Of a stretch of 64,000 bases of DNA, positions 40,838 to 51,741 are shown in pieces. This DNA is from Centropus unirufus. Its lineage: Eukaryota; Chordata; Aves; Cuculiformes; Centropidae. The notes below the pieces were generated by a model. The model was not told the origin of the DNA. It was given only the letters and a program-made list of their open reading frames with translations, and made no database searches. A program made the position numbers and the translations under genes. How positions within the stretch are numbered: the stretch's first letter is position 1; each line of letters begins with the position of its first letter. The stretch is taken from positions 1 through 64,000 of the forward strand of contig VYZI01000238.1 of NCBI GenBank assembly GCA_013397695.1. The letters are read 5' to 3'.

Positions 40838-43800
40838 AGCACTGGGTTCCCCAGCAGGATTTCCCACTCTGGTTTCCATGAGATTAATTGTTTCGAAAGC
40901 TGGAGTAGATGGAAAGATTTGCTGGCTATATCCAGTCCATCTAGAAATAGCACTATTCTTTCCAGGCAAAGCTGATACTTTTTGTACTGCCATGCGTTCC
41001 TGTACAGTCTAATATTTCACTCAACTGTTGCATATTATTACTTTATTCAGCCCTTATTTAACACATTAAGGAAGCACATGAAGGGGTTTCATGCTATTGA
41101 TTGATAACTTTTCCTGTATAGCCTTCTCATAGTTATTTTTAAAGTTTCACCGTCACCTTCACAAATGTCAGTGTGCAGCTGCAGCTCAGATTTCTGTGAA
41201 CTTCGGATAGGTGTTTGAGGCACTGCATTCAAAATAAGGAGATTTTGCTTTGTAACATTCATTGCCATTCTGAGTCTTGGTCACAAAGGGTGGGATTTAA
41301 GATTAGGTTTCTCTCTACTGTGCACTTTTCCTAACTGATTGTAAAATACGTTTCAGATATTTCAGCTGAGAATGGCTCTCTTTTCTTGGCTTCTACACAG
41401 TCCAATTAAGATTTCCTTGGAAGATGTTACCTAGGAAAGTATATTCCTTCTTCAGCTAAAGCTGTAGTGACCACACAACTATAAATTCCTCTATAGTCAA
41501 ACAGTGGCTCACGAGATCCATGGAGTCATGCCCACTTTTTCAAGCTTTGGAAATCTTGAGAGGCGGTCCAGGAAAGCCAGCATTAGCCTTGGCTGCATGC
41601 TTGGCTTGCATAGCACCACGAGTCTCTGTTGGGCTCTGCAGGAATAGTTTGGCTGGCTACAAACCAACTATCAGGGGAAACACAGCTAGGAGAGCAGAAT
41701 AGGAGAGGAGAGTAAAGCCATATATACTGCACTGCAGTGTGGATGAGAATTAACTGTCAGAATAACAGATATTTATTACATTTTTTTCCCCAATTCCTAG
41801 TTCTTTCCTTGCATGGAGCCAGAGTTTATATTCTGGGCCAGCTACATTTCTAGATAATGTATAATCATGGTTCCCTCTCATCGATTATCTCACTGCTCAG
41901 TTACAACTGCTTTGCCAGGCAACATAAAGCTTCTCCACATGGTCTGTGTGGACCATTAAAACGCAACATGAGCTTTGTGCTTTCAGCCCAGAAGGATCTG
42001 ATCCCCCTTCAGCACAGAGGTGATGCATAGCAGCAGCCACTGTATCTCACCAGCTTAGAAGTGCAAAGGGGAACTCTGAATGGGGACCCTCAGCCTGATT
42101 ATGTCATGCAAGCCTGGATGCAGTACTGTACTGATTTATATTTCCTTCAGGGCATATCTTTCTGTACCATCCCTGAAATTTGAGCAGCTGTTTTTTATCT
42201 TTCTATTGTTTTACCAAAGCAAGACTATCCAATAACTCAGGAGGCTGGGGTGGCTTTACTCCCCCATCTCACATTTGGGAGAAACCTTTGAAGGACTGGA
42301 GGACTGCAGTATGGAATTGTTGGGCAGGGGCATTTCAGGGCATAAGCCACAGAGAAGCTGACTGAAGCACTCTGTTCAAGCTTCTCCACTCTGTTAGCTC
42401 CAGGATGCCAAATAGAGGTAAAACAGAGCAAGCTTCAATGCAGTTTCAGGTTTCAAACTTCATAACATACACTGGAACCACCTTGTACTTTGTCCAGCTG
42501 ATGCTTTCAGAACATACCTCAATTGAAGGAGATAATTGTGTTTTGTTTAAATTCATTTCTGAAACTTGAAAACCATTTTTTTAAAAACTGCCCAGTTCAC
42601 TGAATTGAACCACTGCACAGTGGCATGTGCAGTCTCTGCTGTGACCTGTTAGTGCTGCTTTTAGCTGCAGCTTTAACCACAGAAATAACAGCCAGGAAAA
42701 AAAACCCTAGTATTTGCTTCATTTTTTTTTAGGCTTGTGAGGGCATTTTTTCAGTGACACTGGCTGCACTGTTAGCTCAAAGGAAGGTTCAGAAGGCATA
42801 TGGCACTGCTTTGTTCCTCAGCTGAGAGAGGCATTTGAATTCTCTTTGGCTTTGCTGAAATCACAGTATTGCTGAGAACATCTGTGGAAAAGAATTAGCT
42901 TTATCTCCCTCCCACCCCGTACTCCCCCCATCCCACCTACAGCAAACTTCAGAGAAGGTTAGGCTCTTGGGTGTTTCTATGGATTATTTTAGCTACACTG
43001 AAAAGGGTAGAGCCAGTCTCATTGCAAACAGCTGAAAATACAGTAACTGCTTAAAAAGTCAGGAGTCAGCTGCCATCAATATATAGATTTGATAACAGTC
43101 AGACTGTTTAGCAGTTTCAGGAGTGTTAACATTCCAAGCCAAGTAGTCTGGAAAGTTACCTTTTAGCTCATACTGGTACCACCTCCAGGGTCACCCAGGC
43201 TATGGAGACAGGCAGGTTCTCACTGGACTGCAACTAAAAGGGTTTGGAAGTGAAGATTGGGACACAGACTTAAGTTTCTGGGAGCACACGCTGCAGAAAC
43301 TCCTGAATCATCGCTCCATGGTTAACTTCTGCAAGAAGAGGCTAAGGAATTACCTCCAAACCTTTGATCTAAGTTGTCTGGGCTGCAGTGTGCAGGGCTA
43401 CTTGGGCTGTTTCTACTCAAATAATTGTGGTAGTAATAAGAGCTCCAGCTGCAAATCCAATACCCTGTCCACTTCTGTCTACAATGAACTGAACCAAAGT
43501 CCTTGTTTGAAAGATTTCTTTATATATAGAGAGGAGCCAGCCAGCTGGACCTTGTCTATGGTGGCTCAGAGACTTGGAATGTGCTTTCACCCCTCCATAA
43601 TAAGCTGATTTGGTAACTTTCCAGGACTAAACTTTTTGCAAAAGACACCTCTGGATAGAGTTTCTGGAGGAGGCAGACACCATGCCTCCTTGATATGCCT
43701 CCTAGACATTGTGGGTAGGTGGCTGTCTCGTTCTAGCAGTGCTGGAGTTTACTAATGCAGACATAATTCAATTAGGGCACCCAGAGGATTGGAGAAAAGC

Positions 43801-46439
43801 CTTTATTATTTTTAGTCTAAATAAAAATAGCATTTCAGGCTTTCTAGAATAGTGAAAGCAGAGTGTCAGGAATGATTGCTGGGCAAGGAATATTTGTATG
43901 CCTTTTCAGCCAGGGCTTCCATGAAATAGAAGCTGTTTAGATTGGATTTGACCAGCCCTGTCATGTCCAGGCCTACGCAATTAGTTCTCTATGCTTAAAT
44001 TTGCAGTAACAAGCTTGTGTTTGACTTTGTGGCAGTGCATGCAGAGAACAGCCTCACAAATATTATTTAGATGATGATGATTACTTTAATCATACCCCTT
44101 TCAGTAAACAAGAAACTCAGACTCTGTTTTTAGTGACAAGGGAACATTTCAGCAGTAGCAAAGGGATTTAGGAACCTACAGACTTATTTAAACATGCTCA
44201 GTAAGGGCACTATCTAAGTCACATAGGTAAAACGCTTGAAAATGTTGCTTTGTCCTCTTTTACTTCATTCTCCTCTTCCTCCAGGGCCAGGCTGCTTCAT
44301 TGTAGGGAATTTCAGCATGGTCTTGTTATGCTGTTAGACTATGGGGTGCTGAGGGGAGAAAGGACAGACCTCCCCAAGGTTTCCTGATGCAAAACAGACA
44401 AGAATATACAGGAGCTCTGTCACTGCCCATAACACAAGGGTTTAAGGAGAAAATGAAGCTTCTCACCATGCTCATTCCGTGGTCAAGGAGCCTTTTATAG
44501 AACTGCTCTGACCACTAAGGGCAATTTATGCTGTTATATGCAGTATGTTTTTTTCCTTTCCCTTTTTTTTGATCCCCTTCACAAGTATCTATGCAGAATA
44601 GCAGCAAAGTGAATGTTGCAGGGAAGAGAGTTCTCTCCAGCCACTGCCCCACCAGGTTTCGAATCTGCGTCGTTTGGCCTTGATCACTTCTCCCCACAAA
44701 ACACTCCTTCCCTCTCCTCTCAGGGATCAATTGTCCTTCCTTAGATCTAGGGAGTTCAAGAATGAAACACGTGGTATCACAATTTTGTCCTCATTGCTGC
44801 TATGGTAAGAAAGGGGATGTTCCAGGTGAGGTACTCAAAGTAGAGTCTCTCTCCCTCCTGCTGTATCTTGGCTGCTCGCTGGTTGGATATAGTAGATCAT
44901 AAGACGAGATAATTTGGTCATGGTGTTCTGATCATGAACAAGTCCATGTAAATAGATTGAAGTCCAGGAAAGAAGGCTTCTCACAGAAATTCTGAGCAGC
45001 CTTTGCTACCCGCTTTGCTCCTAAGATACCAGGCTTGACTGTCTATTGGGTGACGTGATTACAAGCAAATAAAGCCCAGCTTAGGATAATCTGGTTTATA
45101 CCTTTTCTGAAGATATGAAAGCATGCTGTTAACAAATTTATTTGTATTAAATGTATGTATTGTCTCCCTGGACATAGTCCCTCTGCTGAGATAAAAATGA
45201 ATACAGTCTCTGAGTGAATGCTTACAGCAGCCAAAGATCTGGCCTTTTCATTACATGCTTCAAACTAACAATTCTGGGCTTGAAAATACATCAGCAAAGG
45301 CTCTGTGTGGGCAAACACACCCTCCCGCTTAGGTATCACCAGCTTCAGCCAAACAATTTGAAGAGCACAGAGCTCAAATTGCCCTGAAATATGGAGAGAT
45401 CTCCTGGTGGCACCTCCAAGCCCCTGTTTCCCCATTTGGTAATGTTATGAATGCAGACTGTACGCAGGCTCCAGGGAGCGAATTTCTTCTTCTTCTGACA
45501 TGTTGGAACTGTGGTAGCAAGGTCAGCATGTGGTGTGGGTCTTACACCCATCGCACCTGCCCCTTCTGAGGGTGTCCAACTCTCCCCACAGAGAGCTGAC
45601 CTCATGGAAATTTGTCCCTGAGGAAAGCTGGTCATGGAAAGTTGTCCCTTCCCACCCCAGAGAGGGATGTCCCAGCCCTGGCATGGATCTAGCAATCAAG
45701 AGCCTTGATTTCTTCGTGGAACGCTGCTCATTATTTGTTTTTAATCCCAAAGTCAGGCAGTAAGGTAGTGCTCCTAATTCCCTAGGAATTTAAGCATTGC
45801 TGTGCTGCACTGTGAAGTGATACAGCAGACATTCTTTTTCATGTATTCAAAAAATTACAGACCTGGGCACTTGAGAGACCATCCTGCCCTGAGGGATTTA
45901 GGTATATAAGAGTATTTGTATTTTTTTTCCCCATAACAAGATTTGGTGTTACTTGTTGGGATTTGCAACACAAGGTAAGAATGAGGCAGAAGATAGTTTT
46001 ACTAAATAGTGAATATTCAGTAGCCAATAATCCAAAGGAATCTGCAAAAGAAGTCGATCTGTGCCCTGTGAAGTCTTTGGATATATGTGCTCTGAGTTAG
46101 GTGTTTGTGAGCCAGGTAAAACCCTCTGAGTCCTGTTGCAGGAGTTTTTACCCTTCAGAGTGCACATGATGCTGCAGATGCAGTTCTTCTATGGAGGAGG
46201 CAACATCTAAAGGAATGAGAGGGAAAGATTCCTGCCTCCAGAGGGAAACGTGGTTTTTTTTCTATTCGTGATTGAAATGCTCAGACTCCTCTTTCCCAGC
46301 CACCATTATCAGACTGTAAAAAAGAGCACCTGAGTATATGAGTCCCTGATATGTGCAAAACTTTGCTTATCAGAGATCACAGTAGAAAAAATATTTCTCT
46401 CCATCCCCTCCCTCTGAACTGTGTTTCCTCGCAATGCAG
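40838..46439. other. Non-coding stretch, no gene seen
   Basis: Moderate GC content, CpG-poor. Frames reach 116 codons (45345-45695 minus) with no recognised motifs. A GGTTTCGAATC string near 44,655 is not a tRNA. No mobile element is recognised. Confidence 0.6.
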
Positions 46440-46821
46440 GAGAAGCTACGTACTGAGTCATCTGCTGGGCACTGACATATGATGGGCAGGACCAAAGTGG
46501 CAGCCTCCTCCAGGGCTTTGCGGTGTTCCCTTGAGCAGAAAAGTCATCAGCTGATTCCCACCTCAGCTGTGGAACAGCATTACAGCGTCTCCTTCTCGTT
46601 GTATGACCCTGCCATTGCTGGTACGGGCACGGCCATGGATAGAGCTGACAAGTTGCAAGTGGTGCTTTGGGCAGTGGGGAGAGAGGCCGAGGGTTTTGCT
46701 GTGAATGTGCACGGAACAGCAGAGCATGAAGCAAATACTGACTGCGGGAGTCGCACACTGTTGGTGGGAGGCCTGACAGGTTGGCTGCTCTTGCTGTTGG
46801 AAGCAACTGCCATTCCCAAAG
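46440..46821 (+). other. Candidate exon with long open frame, unknown protein
   Basis: A pyrimidine-rich stretch (from about 46,398) ends in GCAG at 46436-46439, and CAAAG|GTATGC forms a donor at 46821/46822. Inside, an ATG at 46479, preceded by an in-frame TGA at 46473-46475, opens a frame of 114 codons that runs exactly to the donor with one base left. The predicted peptide starts MMGRTKVAASS, includes a short hydrophobic patch (GGLTGWLLLLLEATAIP) and matches no family I know. The opposite strand is also open (192 codons with an ATG, 46309-46887), which suggests base composition may be the cause. Confidence 0.22.
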
Positions 46822-47145
46822 GTATGCTAAGATGAAGGGCAAGTGTAAATCCCGGCTCTTCCTCATGTGAGCCTCTAAATCAGACATCAGCAGAGAACAA
46901 GCTCCCAGCTGGTAACAGTGTAGAAACTAATGAAACATTAAATGCCCGATAGAAAATGCAAACATATTCCCTAGTTGCCACTGCTGAATAAAATGGTTTT
47001 GGGGAGATTCCATCATATCAATAGCACTTCCAGCGTATGCAAGCATCTCAGGAATAGAGCAGTCCTTAGAGCCTGTAATTTCGTTTGCTCCCATCACCAC
47101 GGGTGCTTTTAAAAGAAAACAGCTGATGCTTACTTTTTAAATTAT

Positions 47146-47163
47146 TTATTATTATTATTATTA
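47146..47163. repeat. (TTA)6 microsatellite
   Basis: Six perfect TTA units embedded in an AT-rich patch. Confidence 0.9.
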
Positions 47164-48150
47164 TGTTTTAAATTGGGAAAGAAATAAAGTTAAAGGAATG
47201 ATCTCTTGAAATCAATTCTGACCGAGACCAGCATTTCATGATGAGAAGCAAGAGCCCAGTTTTTAGTTTCTTTGTCTCTTGGGAGATTTCCCAGGAGATA
47301 ATTGCAAAATATGCCCCGGGAAGTGATTAGTGTATTGTTTAGGAACAGAAAGGTCGGCAAGCTATGGAATTATCCAGGCTGCAACACTAACTACTCAGGA
47401 CCAGATGCTTTTTGCACTATCCTAACCCTTAGCAACCTTGTTTTTCTGGCAAGGAGTACGAACCTGCTTAACTTTAAGCAGTGAACCAGTGGGATTCCCT
47501 GGCATGTGGAGTGTCTTTGGGATCCGCTGCTTATTCCCTGCCCTGTTTCCCTGAGACCAAGGAGATTTCTCAAGGTATTCGTGCTACATTATATGAACAA
47601 GTGGCAAAATCTAGTCATGGCTTTAAGATCCACCAAGTGTCTTATTATATGTACTTTCAATTGTCCAATTACCTCTCCAGAGGTATTTAATATAAATAAC
47701 ACTTTTTATTGAACCTGTTTCTCTTATTTACTGAACCTGCAAATATTTACTTCAGCATTTAATGGTGAAAAGTCCACCCAGTGTGGTTCTCTGCTGCTTC
47801 AAGCTACTGTTGTTGTAAATCTGTACAAAGTGGGCATAAACACTAGTATTTTGATGAAATAATATTTGAAAACCCATATTCCTTTGGATAAAAAGGACGG
47901 GAGATGGTGGAAAGTCTTTGCACTGCTTGAGAAAACAAGTATTCCATCTTGATGACATTAGCAGAATTGACTTTTCCTGGTTAATACAAAAAATGCAACA
48001 GAACTAAGTTCTCTGCTTGTCCTTCAGGGCAAACTATTGGGTCCTAGTTATGACAAGGATGGTTCAGATAAGGTGGAAGGAAAACCTTTTGAGGGTTTGT
48101 AGAACTAGAGTGGGTTGCTTGGCAAGGTCACAGGCTGTCCATCTCTGGGA

Positions 48151-48170
48151 AAGTTTCAGAAAGTTTCAGA
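48151..48170. repeat. 10-bp perfect tandem duplication
   Basis: AAGTTTCAGA is present twice head to tail. No coding context. Confidence 0.85.
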
Positions 48171-48510
48171 ACTGTACCTGCTTGTGTTCAAGTAGGGGAT
48201 GAGCTGGGGCTTTGCAAGGTTGCTCTCAGACATTAGAGTGATGCCACAAAACTTAAAACAAAACATTTGGTATTAGGACCCATTGGCACTCGTAGTCAAC
48301 CCGGAGGTAGGGTGATGTCTAATGCAGTTCTTAGAAGACCGAGGGGAGATTATCCACAGTCATTTCTGCAAATAGCTCCCCAGGTGTAGGTTTCTCAAGA
48401 AAGCCAGTACTGCATCACTGTAATTCCATACATATCTACCGAAGCCTTTGCTTGCTTGGTAAAACCTGGGGTCTCTGGCAGCAAACTCAGTATGCACTGG
48501 TGTTTGGCCA

Positions 48511-48523
48511 CCAGCAGATGGAG
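48511..48523 (+). promoter_or_regulatory. CTCF-like motif
   Basis: CCAGCAGATGGAG matches the CTCF core CCASYAGRKGGCR at twelve of thirteen positions and is preceded by CCA. It lies about 3 kb upstream of the CHST13-like promoter on the plus strand. Identified by eye only. Confidence 0.3.
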
Positions 48524-51331
48524 GTGTCACCAGCATGAGGCCAGGGTAAACTTTTTCCGCGACATTCAGCATTCAGGCTCTAGAATGAAATAACTGGGTG
48601 CAAAAGCAAAACATCCCCTAGAAAAGCTCCTTTTCGCAGCAGCTGGAAAACTAGGACTGGTGGAGGAATTCAACAAATTCCTCATTTTCCAGCTAAAACT
48701 AGCTGATGTTTTATTTCTATTCAACATGGTCATCAGACCAAAGCTTGGGGTTAATCCCATTCAGTGGCACCAAGGTCCTGGGAAACAGCAAGGCTGTTTG
48801 TGAGAAACCTGCTGAGAAGACAGTAACGAGCACTGCTAATGAGCAGGGAGGGAATCAAGCATGCACTTCGCTAAAGGCACAACGTCTTTCCGCTGGCAAA
48901 AAGCACTCATACTTCCCCTACAAGTCAGATGCAGTTTTAGGCCTCAACAGTAACAAATTTTCTCTGCAACATGTTAGTAGTACCTTTTGACCATTACTCT
49001 GGGTTAAAAAAGTTGTCTTTACACTCATAAAGTGCCAGCCATGGTCTGAACCCCACAGCACAAGGCACTGTGCAGTCAGGGAGCAGAGTGCCCCTTCCAT
49101 AGGGGGGGTCACAGCCTGGCAGGGAAGGAACCATTGACAGTCTCTAGAGAACACTCATTTCTTAGTTCTTTCGATTAACCTGGCAAAGCAGTAGATTAAG
49201 AGAACAAGGCTCAGTGCTCACTCGCAGAAATGTCACACTCAGTTCATATGTGCTGTTAAGTAGTATTTTCATGTGTGCTTCATGCCTCAGTTATTCTCCA
49301 GTCACGAGTGGGGCTTGGGGAGGGAGACATCGGCTTCTTCAATGCAGACTGAACCTGATTATTACCTTAGAAACAGGCTTGGGATAATAATTTGAGAGTC
49401 TGAGAGCTTAGGCTTAACTCTCTGCCCTTCTATGCTTCTGGGATGACCTCTCTTCTAGTTAAGCACCAGCCACCGTTGTCAGCCTTATGGGCTGGGGTTG
49501 CTCTTTCTTTTCTGTATGGTGGGGCTTCAGGGGAAGGGGGATGATGATACAAGAGGTTTCTCCGACACAGGGAAATAGGCAGCAGCATAGTCCTGACCTC
49601 CCAGCTGCTGGTATCATTGCCACCCACAGCTCTTGCCGTAATGTACCTTTTCCCCCTTGAAAATGTGTTTTTCTTTCTAAAAGGTGTGTTTTAGCATTGG
49701 CACCAATAATATTTGCAGTTGAGTCCTAGTAGTATTCCTATAGAATCTCCATGGTGTGCCTCCTCTTACCTCATCTAGCCCTGCGGATCAAAACACGTTC
49801 CCCTTGGACTGTTGGAGGACCAGCCTTGCATATCTGATGTGATCACAGATGGCCTCAGCCCTGCCCTCCGGGTATGAAATACAGACAGCAGTCAGCAGGA
49901 CTCAACAGGTCAGTGTCTGAGTTTCAAATGAGGAGCTTTATTGTATTTTCTTTAAAGGGAATGCTCAACCATGAGTGAAGTTTGGCCACTTGGCACAGAT
50001 TTTATTTCTTCTGCTGACTCTGGGGTAGTTGAGCTAAAGGAATGATTATTTTCCTTAACTCCTCTGAAAGCCTTGGTCCAGATTTTCTGATGGTTTAGTA
50101 CAGGGAAATGCAAATAGTGAAAAACTCACCTACTGTCTAAGTGCACCTTCCAGCTCCTGTAAAGCTACTTACTGAAAGGGGCTCCCACTGCACAGGCTGA
50201 ATATTACTTCAGTCTCTGGACCTCACTCTGTTCCCTTGAGATGTTTAAGGACAGCAGTGCCAGATGTCTCTTTTGCTTTAACAAACACCCAGAAAACTGC
50301 TCTGGTCACCTCAAATGCTGACAACACCCCTATGTCTTTGTTCTCCTCTGAGGTTGTTGGAAGCTTCATCAGAAACAAAAATAAAGGGACTCCTTACTTT
50401 GTTGCGTGTCCCTATTACAAGAGAAATGTCTGCAAGCAGATATCAAAATGTATTTACACACACCAGTCCCGTCTCCCCACCCAGACTTGGCCATCCCCTT
50501 TGCCCCGGGGCCTCTCAGCCCATCTCAGCATGTGAGACAGATCCCACCAAGGGTGCCAGAATTGCTGCACTACTTGCAACAGAGAGCAACCTGCATCTGC
50601 GGAGCCATCCCGGCCAGCAGGCACAGGGCTCAGGAGCTGAAGTTGTTCAACTGAGTATAGCGGACGCTGGTGTGTCCTTGCAAGGAGGTATAGGTATAAG
50701 AGGGTCTTAGTTGTGGTCTCATACCTATTGCTGCTCTCTATACCATCCAAGAGGGACTTTAAAGAGTTTTATAATTTCATGGTCATCACACAACTCGGCC
50801 TGGAAGATGCTGCTCATGTTCTTATTTCATTACAGCCTCCTTTGCTGCAATGAATTCTTCCTCCTGGTTTACTCTGCCCTAAATGAGGGCAGAGTGAAGC
50901 CCAGCATGGGCACACACCCATGCTTTCTTTGCCATTCTCAGTGGCTCCTCCTTGGTCTGTCCTCTTTTTCTTAAACCTAAGTATTTTGGGATGAAGAGAG
51001 AAGCAGTGATTGATTGTTGTCAGTGAGGAACCAGCTCTCAGCTTGGCTTTCTCATTTGGCAAGTGGGCTTTGAGTAGGTCTTGAGTGTTTTACAGAGATG
51101 GGTCAACAGCATTGCTGCTGTTTCAAAACTGGGGCAACAGAAGCCGAGAGCTTGTTTTGCCTGCAGCTCGCTTGCCTGGAGGTTAGAGGATGCCGCAAAA
51201 GAGCTTTGTGCTCTTGCTTTCCAAAAATATGCTGATATAAGTAGAAAAATATGTCCTGCTTCTCTATAACTTGAGATAGATACAGTCAGCAGCTAAAGTC
51301 TGCAGGGCGGGGGTTAGCCAGAAAATTAAAA

Positions 51332-51350
51332 GGGGGGGAAAAAAAAAAAA
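51332..51350. repeat. G7-A12 homopurine tract
   Basis: Seven guanines run directly into twelve adenines, followed by GAAG. A short homopurine run just upstream of the CpG island. Confidence 0.85.
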
Positions 51351-51580
51351 GAAGTCTATTTTAAGACCACAAAACTTTATGATGCTGAGCAAGTACTGAA
51401 CGTGCTGAGAAAAAGTCATCAGGAAACTCCGCATCAGTAACTCCCTCTTGCCCAGCAAGGAGTTGCAAAGCTATTAAGGGAATCCGGGAGGGGAAGTGCG
51501 TCCTCCCGACCGCTGGCAGGAGCGGACACAGCACCGGGCGAGGAATCCCCACCTCCCCTCCCGCCGCCCGGCGGGGCTGC

Positions 51581-51741
51581 ATGGGGCTGAGCCGCCCCGC
51601 TGTCACTTCCTGCCGGCGGGGCAGACGGCCCCGGCCGCGGGGCGAGGATGCGGCGGAGCCGGGCGCCGCGGCTGGCGCTGGCCGCCTGCCTCGCCTCGTT
51701 CCTGCTGGGCGTCTTCTACTTCCAGAGCAGCCTGAGCCCAG
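51581..51741 (+). promoter_or_regulatory. Possible overlapping upstream ORF ahead of the CHST13-like start codon
   Basis: An ATG at 51581-51583 lies 67 bases upstream of the main start, in a different frame. It stays open through the main start codon and to the exon 1 donor, so it would overlap and compete with the main ORF if included in the transcript. Its context has T at -3 and G at +4, a moderate initiation site. Whether it is transcribed depends on a start site that cannot be located here. Confidence 0.35.
51648..51741 (+). CDS. CHST13: First coding exon of a chondroitin 4-O-sulfotransferase-like gene (CHST11/CHST13 family), partial
   Basis: Seen: 31 complete codons plus one base, ending CCCAG|GTGGGT, a good phase-1 splice donor. 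Residues 1-8 are basic (MRRSRAPR). Residues 9-25 form an uncharged hydrophobic helix ending FYF, followed by QSSLSP. Established: carbohydrate sulfotransferases of this family are type II Golgi membrane proteins that transfer sulfate from PAPS to the 4-position of GalNAc in chondroitin or dermatan. CHST11 begins with a very similar segment (LATCLGSFILVIFYFQS, then P), and the next residue, V, fits the same phase-1 junction. Start choice: the ATG at 51648 has A at -3, and an in-frame TGA at 51588-51590 leaves no earlier in-frame ATG. Inference: CHST11 exon 1 is nearly invariant in vertebrates, so this diverged copy is probably CHST13; a further paralog is possible. The PAPS-binding and catalytic exon is not present downstream, so the gene is cut by the window edge. 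Confidence 0.6.

Larger units (their letters stand above)
46822..51483. other. Non-coding upstream flank of the CHST13-like gene
   Basis: No gene is recognised. It contains an ATT trinucleotide repeat, a 10-bp tandem duplication and a CTCF-like motif, listed separately. A G7 run followed by A12 (51332-51350) lies about 130 bases upstream of the CpG island. The plus-strand 131-codon frame at 50315-50710 has no recognised motif. Confidence 0.6.

Noticed and set aside
44655..44667. tRNA B-box-like string GGTTTCGAATC
   Set aside because: It does not match the B-box exactly, and no A-box or cloverleaf arms are found around it.
47421..47430. Telomere-like CCTAACCCTT
   Set aside because: It is a single unit with no repetition; expected by chance.
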